DNA of 64,000 bases, taken from positions 17,537,374 through 17,601,373 of the forward strand of contig CM070580.1 in NCBI GenBank assembly GCA_036346355.1, written 5' to 3'. This document shows positions 44,310 through 56,420 of the stretch, in pieces; position 1 is the stretch's first letter, and each line of letters begins with the position of its first letter. The DNA comes from Rhipidocladum racemiflorum (Eukaryota > Streptophyta > Magnoliopsida > Poales > Poaceae). A program made the position numbers and the translations under genes. Below the pieces are notes generated by a model. The model was given only the letters and a program-made list of their open reading frames with translations. It was not told the DNA's origin and made no database searches.

Positions 44310-45300
44310 TTAGGAGCTGGCCCACTTCCCTAGCTCGCTCCTGCCTCGTCCTCTTACCTTGATATCACTGGGAGCTCAGAAGAGCGTCGGAGCTTGTAGA
44401 CAAGCCAGCGAGCATGTTTTCGAGAAAATTCATCGCCGAGTGAGCTCACCAATCAAATTACTATCGCAATGAGTCACTCTTCATTCCCCCTAACTCTTTC
44501 CCCCTCTTCTTTTTCAGCTCAAGCTGACCGTAGCGCCGCCGCGGCTGCCTCCTTCTTCCTCCTCTCCCGCCAAACTTTGCCAGGCCTCCTCGCCGTCGAT
44601 CGACCCCAGTCGACTGCTCCCCTAGGTTAGTGACACTTCCCTCTAGCTCGCATTGCCCCCGATTGATCGCCTCCGGCTGCCCCTCGCTACCGACGAACTC
44701 CCCTGGTACCGCCTCTGTTCCGAGGTCAGTACGAACACCATGTAACCCCAGGTACTACCGGAGGCCGGTAGTACCGTGCTCACAAGGCCGGTAGCTTTAT
44801 TCCAGAAAGCACGTTTTCAGTACTTAAATGCCGGTATTACTGGGGCTTGAGAGTGATACTACCGGAGGTCAGTAGTACCGTAGGATGAGAGTCGGTACTA
44901 TCGTAAGTGCGGTAGTACCAGTTGTAAGATTTGCAAATGTTTCAAATATTTGAACTTGAACTTAGATTGTCGCAATAGGTTAACCCTAAGATTAAAATGC
45001 CTTAACACCTTCCTCCAAACATGAAATCATGAAATTTGCCTTAAATACATATATTCACCATCACATATTAGCTTGATATTACATTCTAATGAATCTAAAA
45101 ATAATTTTATCTTCTTGAATTCGTTGAATAAAAATAGCATACACATAAAGGATGAAGGAATCATGCCCTAGAATGAACCCTAGCTCGTCCTTTGGCTTAA
45201 TAGTGTGAGAAGGACCGAATCGCAAATGATGATAATAATATTTATTTACCGTTATTACTTTCATATCAAGTGTTCTTTACATTTCTGTTACTGTTTTGAT
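44310..45300 (+). repeat. Right part of the interrupted older repeat, with GGTACTACCGG motifs
   Basis: The sequence continues from the insertion point with a GC-rich block (44500-44720). At 44750-44935 palindromic phrases recur: GGTACTACCGGAGGCCGGTA, GATACTACCGGAGGTCAGTA and GGTACTATCGTAAGTGCGGT. No gene. The right boundary is not certain. Confidence 0.4.
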
Positions 45301-46937
45301 AAAATACTCACTTGTAAATAAAAATTGCTTTATGCTGAAAATGAACCTAGAATAAAAGCTTTTTCCTTTTGATCTAACCATGTATATAAATTTATTTACA
45401 TACACTAGAATAGAAGCTTATTCCTTTTGATCTAACCATGTATATAAATTTATTTTGTGCACAGGACTAATTGAGGACAGTGAACATACAATTAAATGGA
45501 CTATGGGTGCCACTTCTAGTCCAACGCACAAGTTAGATTCGCTTCCCATTTTTGAGTGCCCACACATGGTGCCCCATGTGTGTGTATGTATGTATGTATG
45601 TATGTATGTATGTATGTATGTATGTATGTATATATGTATGTATGTGTGTGTATTTGTTGCAAATTAAATAAGGAATTAAGAGAGATGAAACTCTCTTCGT
45701 TTTTAAATACATGTTATCTTAGCTTTCAAATTTTGTTTTAAATACATATCATTCTACAATTTAGAGACGTCTTTTCACCCTCTTTTCTTTATATATCCCT
45801 TCCATTTGGCTATTTTTAATATTATTTAATGCTATGGACCAGAGCATTAAGTGGTCTGTTTAAATAAAATAGTTTAGTCTTTTGTATATTTGATTTAGTT
45901 TAAACGGTAAATATTAAAACGTCATCGATTCAGGAAGAAGATGTAGCACATGAGAAGGTAGAAAAATTATATATGCAGCCAGTTCGTCCAGGCCGGACCG
46001 GACATGCAAAATCCTACAGCGATCGACCGGTTCATTTATCACCTGTTGCAAATTTCTGGGGGCGCGTGCAGGCGAGATCAGCGACGGGCCGGCGGGCGAA
46101 TGGCAGGGCGTGTCGGAGGCTGGGTTTGGCTATTACTACGTACCTATGGATCGATCGATACGACCGATCGAGCCATGCGGCCGCGCGCTCTGTTTGTACG
46201 TGTAGCTTCGAGCCGCGCACTAGAAAAAAGCGGGCAAAATATACAGACTTCAGACTTCGCCAGGCCCAGGCGGGCGGGCCGGCCGGCCGGCAGGCGGCCG
46301 GCAACGCCGCCAATGTCGTCGAAATAGCGCAAAACCTAGTCATGCGTATGCAGCGTGCCCACTGATCAATTAGCAGGGGAAATCATCCTTGACCTGCATG
46401 CTCATTGCGCTGTCCTTTCAGCAAGTAGGAGAATATATATACAAGCTGTTCGCATGATGATCTCTTGTTGACTCATCAATTAATGCATGCACATAACTGT
46501 CCTCGGCGCATGCAACAAGAGGTATAATTATAAACTACAGCCTTCATACACAGTCGATGAATTACTCCCTTCAAATGAGAGGTTCACCTTGTTCCTGGCA
46601 GAGTGTTTTTTTTTTACCAGTTCGTACTCCTACACAGTTGTCTGACTGTCGTTTTGGTGTTTTCTCTTGCTAAGCACCCATTTTTTAGATGGAGTACCTC
46701 CTTTCATGAATTGCTTGTTGTCTTGATATATAGTAGGGTTAATTCTATTACTGCGTTAGACTGACATAAACATTAAAAAAAATAATCCTATCTAAGACCG
46801 GTTCCTATGCATATTAGGTGAATCCTTCTCAGAATATAGTATAACTCGTGCACTGACTTTCATTCCATTAACTTTCCCTTTAACGGTTAACCCACTCATT
46901 AACTCCAAGATTAATTGGTTTTATCACGTGTCATGTT
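45300..46937. other. Intergenic sequence with simple repeats and a truncated Stowaway-like stretch
   Basis: (TATG)n lies at about 45584-45654. A duplicated phrase (CTAGAATARAAGCTT-ATTCCTTTTGATCTAACC type) occurs at about 45348 and 45406. 45689-45860 resembles the Stowaway copy at 60187 but lacks a right end. 46000-46350 is GC-rich with GGCCGGCC runs and has no convincing gene. Confidence 0.4.
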
Positions 46938-48050
46938 CAGGGTTCGACTTTTCAAACGAATTCGCGAATTTCGTTTGTACCGCTCGCATGCAAAAAAGAA
47001 AACCGTTTCGAATTTCGCTCAAATTCAAATTTAATTTTAAAAATTTTAAAAAAATTATCCATAATTAGTATCAATAGCCTTATGACTTCTGATGTGAATA
47101 TTATTTTAAAAAAATAAAGTTTGAGGACATTTTTGAGTCATTCAATTTATTTAGTAGCAATATTTGTTCAAGTATATTTAGTATAAATATTTGTTGAAGT
47201 ATATTTAGTAGTCATATTTATTGAAGTATATTTAGTACCAATATTTCCTTGTAAAAACCGGCAGCATGAGGCAAGAAGGGCATTATCCATAAAATCATAG
47301 CATGTATTCAGAAAGTACATCTGAGTTTTTTCTTAAAATCACATGTAAACTGTTAAGAGATCATTAAACTAAATCAAAATTCCCGGTTTAACTTGTCAAC
47401 AATCAATATAGAATTATATGAGACATCTAGTAATAAACCGTCTATCATTTTTTTCTATCATTTTGAGAAAGAGCCATATCATAACTAAATATTCAACACG
47501 AATGCAAGTATTAAACAATCAACTGTAGTGCATAAAAAATAAATAGAAATACATTGTTACAGAATCTACTACAGACTACAAAAACCATAGTTGATCAAAT
47601 AAGTGCATCATTTGAATCAGAATTTTAGACTACACCTCCACAACGCACTGCATATTTCAATATTTATTCAATTATATTTAGTAGCAATATTTGTTGAAGT
47701 AATTCTTTAAATATTATTTTTGGCCTTTAATGGCTTTTTTCATATTTTACAACATTTTTTTTTACAATTTTCCCTAGTTTTTCTACATTTCCCCCCATTT
47801 TTTCAAGTACCATCGATTTTTCGAGCTTTTCGAGTGGATTTTTGAGTCTTTTTGAGTGATTTTCGAACCCAGCGGTTTTTGGAGCTTTTCGAGCGAATTT
47901 CGCTCAGAGGTTTCGAGACTTTTTGGCTAGATTTCAAATTCATTTGACTTTCAAACCGAGCGGTTTTTAGCGAATTTCGAGCAAAATTTCATGAATTTCG
48001 ATACCGCCGGGATATCGAAATTTGATTTCGAAACGAAAAGTGAAACCCTG
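46938..48050. mobile_element. Non-autonomous hAT element, 1.1 kb
   Basis: The ends are CAGGGTTCGACTTTTC and, reverse-complemented, CAGGGTTTCACTTTTC. A perfect 8-bp duplicate, GTCATGTT (46930-46937 and 48051-48058), flanks them. CAGGG ends and 8-bp duplications are typical of hAT transposons. Subterminal parts contain TTTCGA, GAATTTCG and GAGCGGTTTTT phrases in both orientations, giving a partly folded structure. The centre has a 27-bp tandem repeat and no transposase. Confidence 0.8.
47148..47250 (+). repeat. 27-bp tandem repeat inside the hAT element
   Basis: TATTTAGTAxxAATATTTGTTxAAGTA occurs three to four times in a row, with another single copy near 47666-47696. Confidence 0.75.
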
Positions 48051-48058
48051 GTCATGTT

Positions 48059-50721
48059 CGATCTTAGGAGGATCTAGTTAAGCTAACATTATATATATAT
48101 GTATGTATGTATGTATATGTACGTAGAACTGGGTCCTATATGGTTATTTTCCGATATAGAAGCATGCATATATGTTTATATATAAAAAAGGAGTACACAC
48201 ATATCACATTCTTTTCATGCTATATGTCTTATTGTATGAAATATTTTATAAGAAAAATAAAAGGTTGTATGCGTTCGAATATGTGTCATCTTTTTTCTTT
48301 GGTTTTTTCTTGGGATTACAAGGATGACATATATGCACACATGAATGCGCCCCTATGTGCACATGCCTAGAAATACGGATGCGAGGAATAGATCCGCGGC
48401 CTCACAAAATTTCTATTAAAATGCACTCGGTACGCACAAATGTGGGCAATAGGAATTGAACCCTAGTAAGTGGAGTTGTACACCCACAGCTCCATCGTTG
48501 AGATGGTTTCCATTTTTTTTTCCTCTCTTGTTTATGCTTGTTCATTTCCTTCGGTTAATGATGCACTAGTCTTTTGACAAGGTCAAAAACCGAAGCAAAA
48601 CCATTTGTTTTTATGAGATTACTATGGTACAAAAAACAGCCACAAAGTTTCTCATCTTTTTCAAGATTTTTCCGCTCCCACTTGTACGATTAATGGTGAA
48701 TAATGGAAAAAAAAGTGTATAAAGTGCATAAAATACATACACATGCGTAACATTGTCACTCTTTAATTTGCTTTCCCCCCCAATTATTGAGATAATTCAT
48801 AGGGATTTTATTTCTGCTTGTCTGGTTAATTGACTTGGTGCCTCTAATTAATCTGACCTTTTTCTAAATTTATTATGTAGGCATGCATCTGTTAAAAAAA
48901 AGATTTAGATAGGATATGATCGATGTATAAAACAAGATAAGATTACCTGATCGTTATTTTAGATTGTTAGATCAAGTGAAGTGGCAGGACATGGTCAGCA
49001 TTTATCAGCTACGCACAGATCTCCTGTACTTGCTGTGGGCTTGTGGCCATGTACTACGTACGTATATATTTACGTACGTACTAGTCTTCCTTAATTATCA
49101 GAATGCCCGTTAAACGTTTTTTTTATCCAACTAGAAGTTAGCCCCGGCCCGTGCACATGACATGTAAATTGAGTTGCAGAAGTGAAATATCAGCGGTACG
49201 CGTCCATTTTTCTCTCCACTTGGCATAAACAGAAGTACAGTACTTACCGTGGTTAATTGCCCGGCCGGTCCATCCGATATGAATTAACGTGAGTACGTGA
49301 CTCGCCAAACAGCCGAAGTACGTACGTAACCCATATTCATCAGATCTATATATCGTCCATGTAGACTGTAGCCAAGCTAGCCAGATCGATCTCATTGTCG
49401 ATCGGCTGCAGGTACAACAACTCCATTTGGACTCTAGCTAGCTCCGTACGTACGTGTCAGGGCAGCAAGCAAGTAGCAGCACAAGCAAGAAATCAAGTGG
49501 CACATCAATATATAGCATGCACCATATATACAGCACTGATATATACAAGCCAAATTAATTAACTAGCTAGCTAGCTAGGCACCAATCCACCACGCTCGTA
49601 CCACCATCCGATCGAGCAAGCGTTTGGTTTGAATCGACCCCGGTCAAACGTACTCCCAACGCGCACCCACACCGACCCGACTCCCCACGCCGCCGTCCGC
49701 GGCAGCGGATGCCGTGTGCACGCCGCGCCCGGCCGGGTGGTGCATGCCGTGGCGTGCATGGTGCGCGCGCAGCAGTGCATGCATGGCACGGCCGGCCGCG
49801 CGCGCGCTCGGGATCCGCGAAAGGCGACGCGCGCGCGCGAGCATCCATCCATCCCTCCATCCACCGGCCGGTGCGCGCCCGTGGCGAGAGTAGCTAGCTA
49901 GACTGGCTGGCCGGCTGACCAGGCGGCCTTGAGGCCGAGCTGGGTAGCCTTCTTCCCAGAATAGCACGGAGTGAGTGCTCCCTCGTTTCTAATGATTGTG
50001 CCAAATCCGTTAAAGGCCGCCTCTATCCCCTGCGCGCCTACCCGTCTACGCATACGCCTTTCCATGTCTAGCTACCTCTCTACCGCCTACTGTGTCTGCT
50101 GCCTCCGGCCGGCCTCCACTCCCTTTGCTTTTTTAAGCAAACGGCCTAGACGCCACATATCTAGCATTAGCTAGCAGCCCGGTAGAGATCGAGGTGGGCA
50201 TCTAGCTTAGCTAAATCCAGATGGTAGTAGTAGTAACTTCTGAGGGCATTGGAGGCAGATCTGATCTATCGATGTGTTTGTGTGTGTGCTACGTACTGCG
50301 TTTTGTTGTTGCATGTTGTTGTTGCTGTTGCTGTGGGTTCCATGTTTGTTTAATTACGTACCGGCATGGATTCATAATGTGCTGCTTCAGAGTTGGGTAA
50401 TTATATGGATTGCCTTAATGGCGATATAGTGTGCAGCTAGCCAGGGTGATTATTTTAGACGAGAGCCGAAAGGGAAGCTAGCTAGGAGGGTTTCAGTTCT
50501 GTACAAACTGGCTCAGAGAGCTCGGGCCCGCCCACTCGTTCGTACCAGCGTGGCTCATTGCACCATCATTGTGTGTGTGCCGGCATGTGTGTGTGTCTTT
50601 GACTCTTGCAAACAAGTAAAGAGTTTCAAGTCAAGGACTACATATCAATATCATATAGGAGAATACGTTCTCGCTGTTAGAGTAGAGATCTTATTGTCAC
50701 ACCCAGATAAGTGGAAACATA
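48059..50721. other. Upstream intergenic region of DL, distal part
   Basis: A (TATG)n run lies near 48097-48115. At about 49560-49900 there is a GC- and CpG-rich island with many competing open frames on both strands but no protein I recognise. It is flanked by TAGC and CTAGCTAG repeats. It could be a regulatory island or the first exon of a gene I cannot identify. Confidence 0.3.
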
Positions 50722-50959
50722 TTCTCTCCGGTCTAAAATGGATGACTTTTGGACATCGATACGGTCTTCAAAAAATAACTTTGATCACTAATTTTTATTT
50801 AATATATTTATAAAACTCAATAAAATTACAATATTATAAAAGTACTTCTCGAGACAAGTCTATACATATAATTTTTAGGTATCTAATTTAAATATTTAAA
50901 AATATATCGATAGCCAAATCACTATGTCCAAAACGTCAGCTTTTTAAGACCGGAGGGAG
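50722..50959. mobile_element. Stowaway-like MITE, 238 bp
   Basis: It is flanked by TA (50720-50721 and 50960-50961). The right end, reverse-complemented, reads CTCCCTCCGGTCTTAAAAAG; the left end reads TTCTCTCCGGTCTAAAATGG. It is AT-rich and non-coding. Confidence 0.7.
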
Positions 50960-50961
50960 TA

Positions 50962-53227
50962 TTACGAAATTAATTCATACCCGGTGAAGATTATTTGTGT
51001 GATCTCCGTTTCAATTAAGTGGGGCTTCACACTTTATTCATAGTCGTTCGGTCCAAAAAAGGGGCCTGCCTGTTATTTTCAATGAAAATATTGTATATCT
51101 ATGTACAGATGTAATATATGTTTCATGTTCACTTTGGCTCCACAAACATTTAGGAGCAGCGATGAGGGCAAATGAGGTCCTATAGAGGCACATGACCCCC
51201 CATGGAAAATTTTGCAAACACAATCTTTAATTATCTATAGTGTATATCAGGCAGCATAACCGTCCAAAACACTTTTACAAGACAACATAACTAGCTAGCA
51301 ATGATTCAAATGTTTGATATGCGCGCAAGGGGATCGAACTAGTACCCTTTTTTTACAAACCCCAAGATTGAACTTCAACATGTAATATTTGTTAATCTAA
51401 ATTAGTAAAACTTATAAAGTAGTATTTTGATGGTTATTATGCCTATGTCGCTTTTCTAACATCAGGCGCACGCCTGTTAGTAATACTGTCTCCGTCGGTA
51501 ATATTGTCTGCCTGTCAAGAATAATCTAGATCTGGTAGTGTCTCAATTAATGCTCACAAATATAGTATAAAGAGTTAAAAGTCCAAAACAATTTGAGTTG
51601 GGGAAGTTCTACGGGCAGAGATGCAAAAGGAACATTACTTTTAAACTGAATGGAGTATTTCATTCTTAGAAAATCACCAAAAATGTTTCCTTTACTGTTT
51701 AAAAACTGCTTAATTAAATGATTAATTATACCATGCAATTGTTTTGTCTTAAGAAGCCTCCACAATCACGGTGCAGTTTTTTTGTTTAAGGGATTTTATC
51801 AATTCGTTTACATAAAATTACACATGCAACGCTGAACAAAAATGAGTACAGTTCCATTTCCCAAATGCATTAACCACGCCAATCCTGAGGCAACAGCCAT
51901 GCATGGTGATTAAGGAAAGCACATTGGGGTGTGTCATGTGTGTGTACACACACACTACCAATTCTAAACTAGCTATCTAGCTAGCTAGTGCCTATGCAAC
52001 ATAGTAGTATATATATAGGAGTATATTAGTAATGCCTTCAAAGCAAACACAAGTGAGGATCTTGTTCCACTTGGACCATACCTTCTGATATATTCCAAGA
52101 ACCTAAGCCACGCATGGATGACTGATCAATAATATTATTTGGTTTTCAGCTGACACCGTGAAGCGTTGTGGTCATTGTTAAGACTTGAGAGGTTAACAAC
52201 AATCGTGGTGACATGTTATGTGAAGCTATCGGTGACCGAGGGAGGGCGTGTGATCGATAAGCTCCTTTGTCGTGCTCCATTGTCAGCTAGCTAGGCATCC
52301 ATCCATGCATCCAAATCAATGGGCTACATACATCGACACATCCGGCTGACAAGTAATATGCGCCCAACAGTGTAGCCACTATTGCGAGTACCAGCAGCTG
52401 GTGCCATGCCATCGATCGAGCTATCTAGGGCAGGCAGGCACACAGACGGCTACACATCCCGCAAAAAAACATGCCCTGGCCTGGCATGCACACAATGGCA
52501 CACGCAGCATGCGGCACAGCACAGCACGCAAGCAAGCTAAGGCAAAGCAAATAAAGCGCGAGAACAACCAAAGGAGGTGAGCGTGAAGTGACAAGATATC
52601 CTAGAATCTTCCTCCCATCGATCCCACACTAAACCAACATACATGCAGTAACTTTTTTCAAAAGGCCAGCTTTCGATGGAGCAGCGATCAGTGCATTCAG
52701 CTCGCCGGTACGGTCGGTAGGGCAAGGCATGGCATGGCATGTCAGGCAGGCAGCTTAGAACCGAGGCCACAGCTATGGAGTAATAGTAACAGTAAAACGC
52801 AGCGATCTCGATCGATCGATCGAGCGGTGGCTGGGCTGGTGTCTTGTGCTGGAGGAGTAAGAGGGGTAGCTAGGCGCTTTTTCCTGGGAAGGAAATTGAG
52901 GATTCGTCACATCACCACGCGGGGTCGCAGTCGATCGCCAACCTCCACCAGACAGCGACCTATGTGCTCTCTTTATGAGCTTATCATCCCGGCCTAGCCT
53001 AGCTCTCGATCAGTTACTGCTCTCTCTACCTCTATCTCTATCTCCATCTCTCTCGCGCGCGCGCGGCCAACCGAAAAACAAAAAAATCATCTAGCTAGCC
53101 GGCCAGCCTCCTTGTGATCTGAGAGTTCTCACTCCCACGTACTATAACCACTTCACCTTTACTACCTCTCGATCTCTCGATTCCAAACATGTGTCGGCTC
53201 CCCCCATCTCTCTCAGTTTTTCTGTGT

Positions 53228-53265
<38 letters not shown>

Positions 53266-53609
53266 AGAGAGAGGGAAGAGAGGAGAGAGTGTCGAACATG
53301 TGGGGCCGGGGGGGAGCTAATTGGTGCGCAGGCACGATGTCGCATTCACCGCCTGGGCGCGGCGCAGGGTACTGAGCGGGAAGGGGGAGGAGCAGTCAGT
53401 CGCGGTGGCCATCGTCGTGCACCGGGTGTCGCCATCCGGCTCAAGCTTTGTGGCATAAATGACACCAATCGATCCAAGATCAGAGTCTTTCGGTAATAAT
53501 GCTGCGCGCCGTTCGTATAGGGTGTGTGCTCTCGCGCGCGTCAGTCAATCACTGGCAGCCCCCGTGTGCGCGCGCCAGATGTGGTCGATGCTACCTATCT
53601 GAATCCTGT

Positions 53610-53663
<54 letters not shown>

Positions 53664-54546
53664 CCTATCAATCTGGCCGCGCGCTATGGTGAAGCTGATT
53701 AGTTCGATTGATGGACCGGTGGACATCTCGCTGTGCATCATGAGAGAGCTAGCTACATAAATGTGAATTGGCATGGCCCCATTTGTGCTGCATGATATAT
53801 GATCGATCTCTCTTATTGCTAGCTAGTGGTTTTGTTCATTCAACATCGATCGAACTCCGTGTGTAAGCATCGGCCATGCATGCATGCCCCTTCATATCAC
53901 ATGCCAAAAGGCAATGGATCCCTACCGGCATACAGGACTTGATCGAGCGAACGAATAACAACCTACTTTCCATATCATAAGCCGTATGAATCGGAGGAAT
54001 CAACTTCGCTTCCATATCATATGTCGCCAGATGCATGATATATACTAAATGTCCCAAGCTTATGCAATTTGTGTAGTCACAAGAGCTGCCGCATGCTGCT
54101 GCTGCCTGAATCCAAGAAACCAATTACATGCTCTGGTTGACGTTGACGTTGACCCATGATATACTTCAGGTTCGATGATCGATTAGCAAATGATGGAGAT
54201 TCTTCACGAATTAATCAAACTCAAAATTAACTAAATTGTACTGCTTTCACTATGATTAATGATCAGGCCGGAAAATCCTTAGATCATGTAGTAATCCATG
54301 GCACTATTTTGTCTCCACGTGTGAAATAGAGAAACAATGAGCTGCAACATGCTTGCACAACTGCTCGGCCAAATAGCGATCACAGAAAATATTTTGGGGA
54401 CATCCACATGCATGCGTACGTCGTCTTTTTCCCGCTTGCCTAGAAAGAAAATCCTACGCCCTCGTCTTGTTTTTGTCATGAATAGCTAAACCTAATAATC
54501 TCATCGTGCCTACATATATATCTTTAATCATGATAAGAACGTCATA
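50962..54546. other. Upstream intergenic region of DL, middle part
   Basis: No gene was found. There is a GTGTGTGTACACACACAC palindrome at about 51938-51955. Two (CT)n tracts lie at 53231-53262 (followed by GA, forming a hairpin) and 53612-53661. Many GATCGATC and CTAGCTAG phrases occur. Short open frames through the CT tracts are artefacts. Confidence 0.4.
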
Positions 54547-54740
54547 ATCCCCGGTCACAAATAGTATTGCTTTGAATATCAACACGGTTTTTAAAATATA
54601 GTTTTGATCACTAATTTCTATAATAATATACTTATAGAACCTAATAAAATTATAATATTATAAAAGATATTGACAGTTAAAGTTTCGAAAGTTTAACTGC
54701 ACCTATATCCAAAACGACAATTATTTATGATCGAATGGAG
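54547..54740. mobile_element. Diverged Stowaway-like MITE, about 194 bp
   Basis: The left end TAATCCCCGGTCACAAATAG and the right end (reverse complement TATACTCCATTCGATCATAA) are loosely inverted. The interior (TTTTGATCACTAATTTCTAT, AATAAAATTATAATATTATA) parallels the MITE at 50722, so both belong to one family. Confidence 0.55.
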
Positions 54741-55090
54741 TATAACTCTTTTTTTTATGGCTTATATTTTCTTTTATTGAAAAACGTCGGGAAGTCAGGT
54801 CTCTGAAAAGGCACAAGAAAGCTTTCGTTAGACGTACTTACCCAATAAAACTCATGAAAATCCCACCTAACCTCATTGATCAACAAAGCATGTTATTCGT
54901 ATCATGAACAACCGGCTTATCAGTTCAAAGATTAAACTGTACTACCAAGCTAGTTAGCATGCAGCTACTTGTTTCACGGATGGAATCTGGATTTACGTTG
55001 TGTTTCTCAACACAAGAACAATGCTTATCATTTAACCTCATAACAACTTGAATACACACCATCAATTTTCGCTTGGAATGTTTTTTTTTT

Positions 55091-55233
55091 GGGAGGTGCT
55101 TCTATGCTCTTCTTTTTTAAATTTGCACAAATATTAAATCACGAATGAAGGGTAGATGAGGATTACTTACCCCTTCATTAATTTGCTTCAAGATTTGTGC
55201 AACTTATATTAAGAGGAAAAGCATAGAAGGACC
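55091..55233. mobile_element. Second copy of the Mutator-type MITE, opposite orientation
   Basis: The left end is GGGAGGTGCTTCTATGCTCT and the right end GCATAGAAGGACC, flanked by runs of T that could be the target duplicate. Read on the minus strand the interior follows the copy at 2869 (TTGCACAAATCTTGAAGCAA, AAGGGGTAAGTAATC, CATCTACCCTTCATTC). Confidence 0.72.
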
Positions 55234-56420
55234 TTTTTTTTTTTTTTTGCTATGATGTATTTTTCTTCTTATTTTGCGTGATTAAATCCAACGGTGCTAT
55301 GATTATAAGAGTCAGTGATATTATTCGACTTTCAGTTGACCTTTTTGCTTTAATCTAATCATAACCACACTGCTCATTTATTTGAGAAACCAAATCAAGA
55401 AGTTAGGCCTTTTTTTACATAAATCTAGCCGGACCCTCAATCCATTACCAGAAAGTGAAGTTTTATTCGCAACTGAAAACAACAATGGTGAAAACACCAG
55501 CATAACAACATGTTAGACCTCTGACATAAGCTGGAGGTGTCACCGTCAAAGTTCCGTTCAATGTCTTGTCTTTGGCCTTATATGCATTCAAGCGATCACA
55601 CATCACACACATAGAATCATATGAATGAATTTATACGAGGTCAATACATCACATACGTACTAGTCTGATGCATACCCCCTCAGCCGGCATCTAGCGAACT
55701 AGGGTACTCTTCCAAGTCACAACAACCACGCACATCGATCGATCTCGTCTCCAACAACCAATTAATAGTGAAATGTCGCGATCCACCATCAATATATCAC
55801 AATTAATTCAACTAAAACACCCTCATGCAACTCATCTCCAAGGCGTCAAATGAATTGATCACCACAGTTTATTTCATGGATCAATCGAGCGATACGTACG
55901 TACGGGTGCATCAATCACATAAATACATAGGTACTACTACACTACGCTCAATAGAAGGGAGCAGTCATGCTCAAAGGCACAATTGGTTGGATGTGCCACT
56001 AGTCCCACATGGCCAATAGGCCCCGAGATGCTAGGAGCTGCAGGGCGACTGTTCCTTTCCTTTGAGATTGTACATTTACATATGGGAGAGAAGAGAGATT
56101 GATATCACTGTGCAGGTTAGGCCGCGTATATATCTTGCTTGTCTCGAAAAACTTTATGGTGTGCAGCTAGCTCGATCGCTGTGGTTGGTCTCGTGCATAC
56201 TGATCCATGTGTGTGGGCCCCAGGCATTATTGCAAGAATAGAAACCCTACCCCATCTTCTCTCTTGGAGTTAGCCCAACTCTCCACTCTCTCCTCCTTCC
56301 TCTTCTTCTTCTACCTCCCTCCCCCTCTCCTCCTCTACCACTTCGCCTTCGCCGTATCTCCACCTCCTCCTCCTACTACAGCTTAACACCATAGCATCTC
56401 TCCCCATCCACCAGCCGGGC
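55234..56420 (+). promoter_or_regulatory. Proximal promoter and 5' leader of DL
   Basis: The stretch upstream of the DL start contains a TATATAT at about 56128-56134 and a GTGGGCCCC at 56213-56221, a TCP-factor type site. From 56280 to 56400 there is a CT-rich tract (CTCTCTCCTCC, CTTCTTCTTC) typical of plant 5' leaders. The transcription start is inferred to lie between about 56160 and 56280. Which elements matter cannot be read from sequence alone. Confidence 0.5.

Noticed and set aside
45973..46365. 130-residue open frame in a GC-rich stretch
   Set aside because: Low-complexity GGCCGGCC composition and competing frames; no motif and no splice or promoter signals.
49567..49901. Several 90-110-residue open frames on both strands
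   Set aside because: Arg/Ala/Pro-rich translations of a CpG island with no conserved motif.
51485..51656. Possible further Stowaway-like MITE
   Set aside because: Left CTGTCTCCGTCGG and right GAATGGAG are suggestive, but inverted pairing and TA duplicates are too weak to call.
53142..53760. Open frames with poly-Ser/Leu or Arg/Glu runs
   Set aside because: Translations of CT/GA microsatellites.
55825..56019. Small open frame upstream of DL
   Set aside because: 64 residues, no motif and no supporting signals; it lies in the promoter region.
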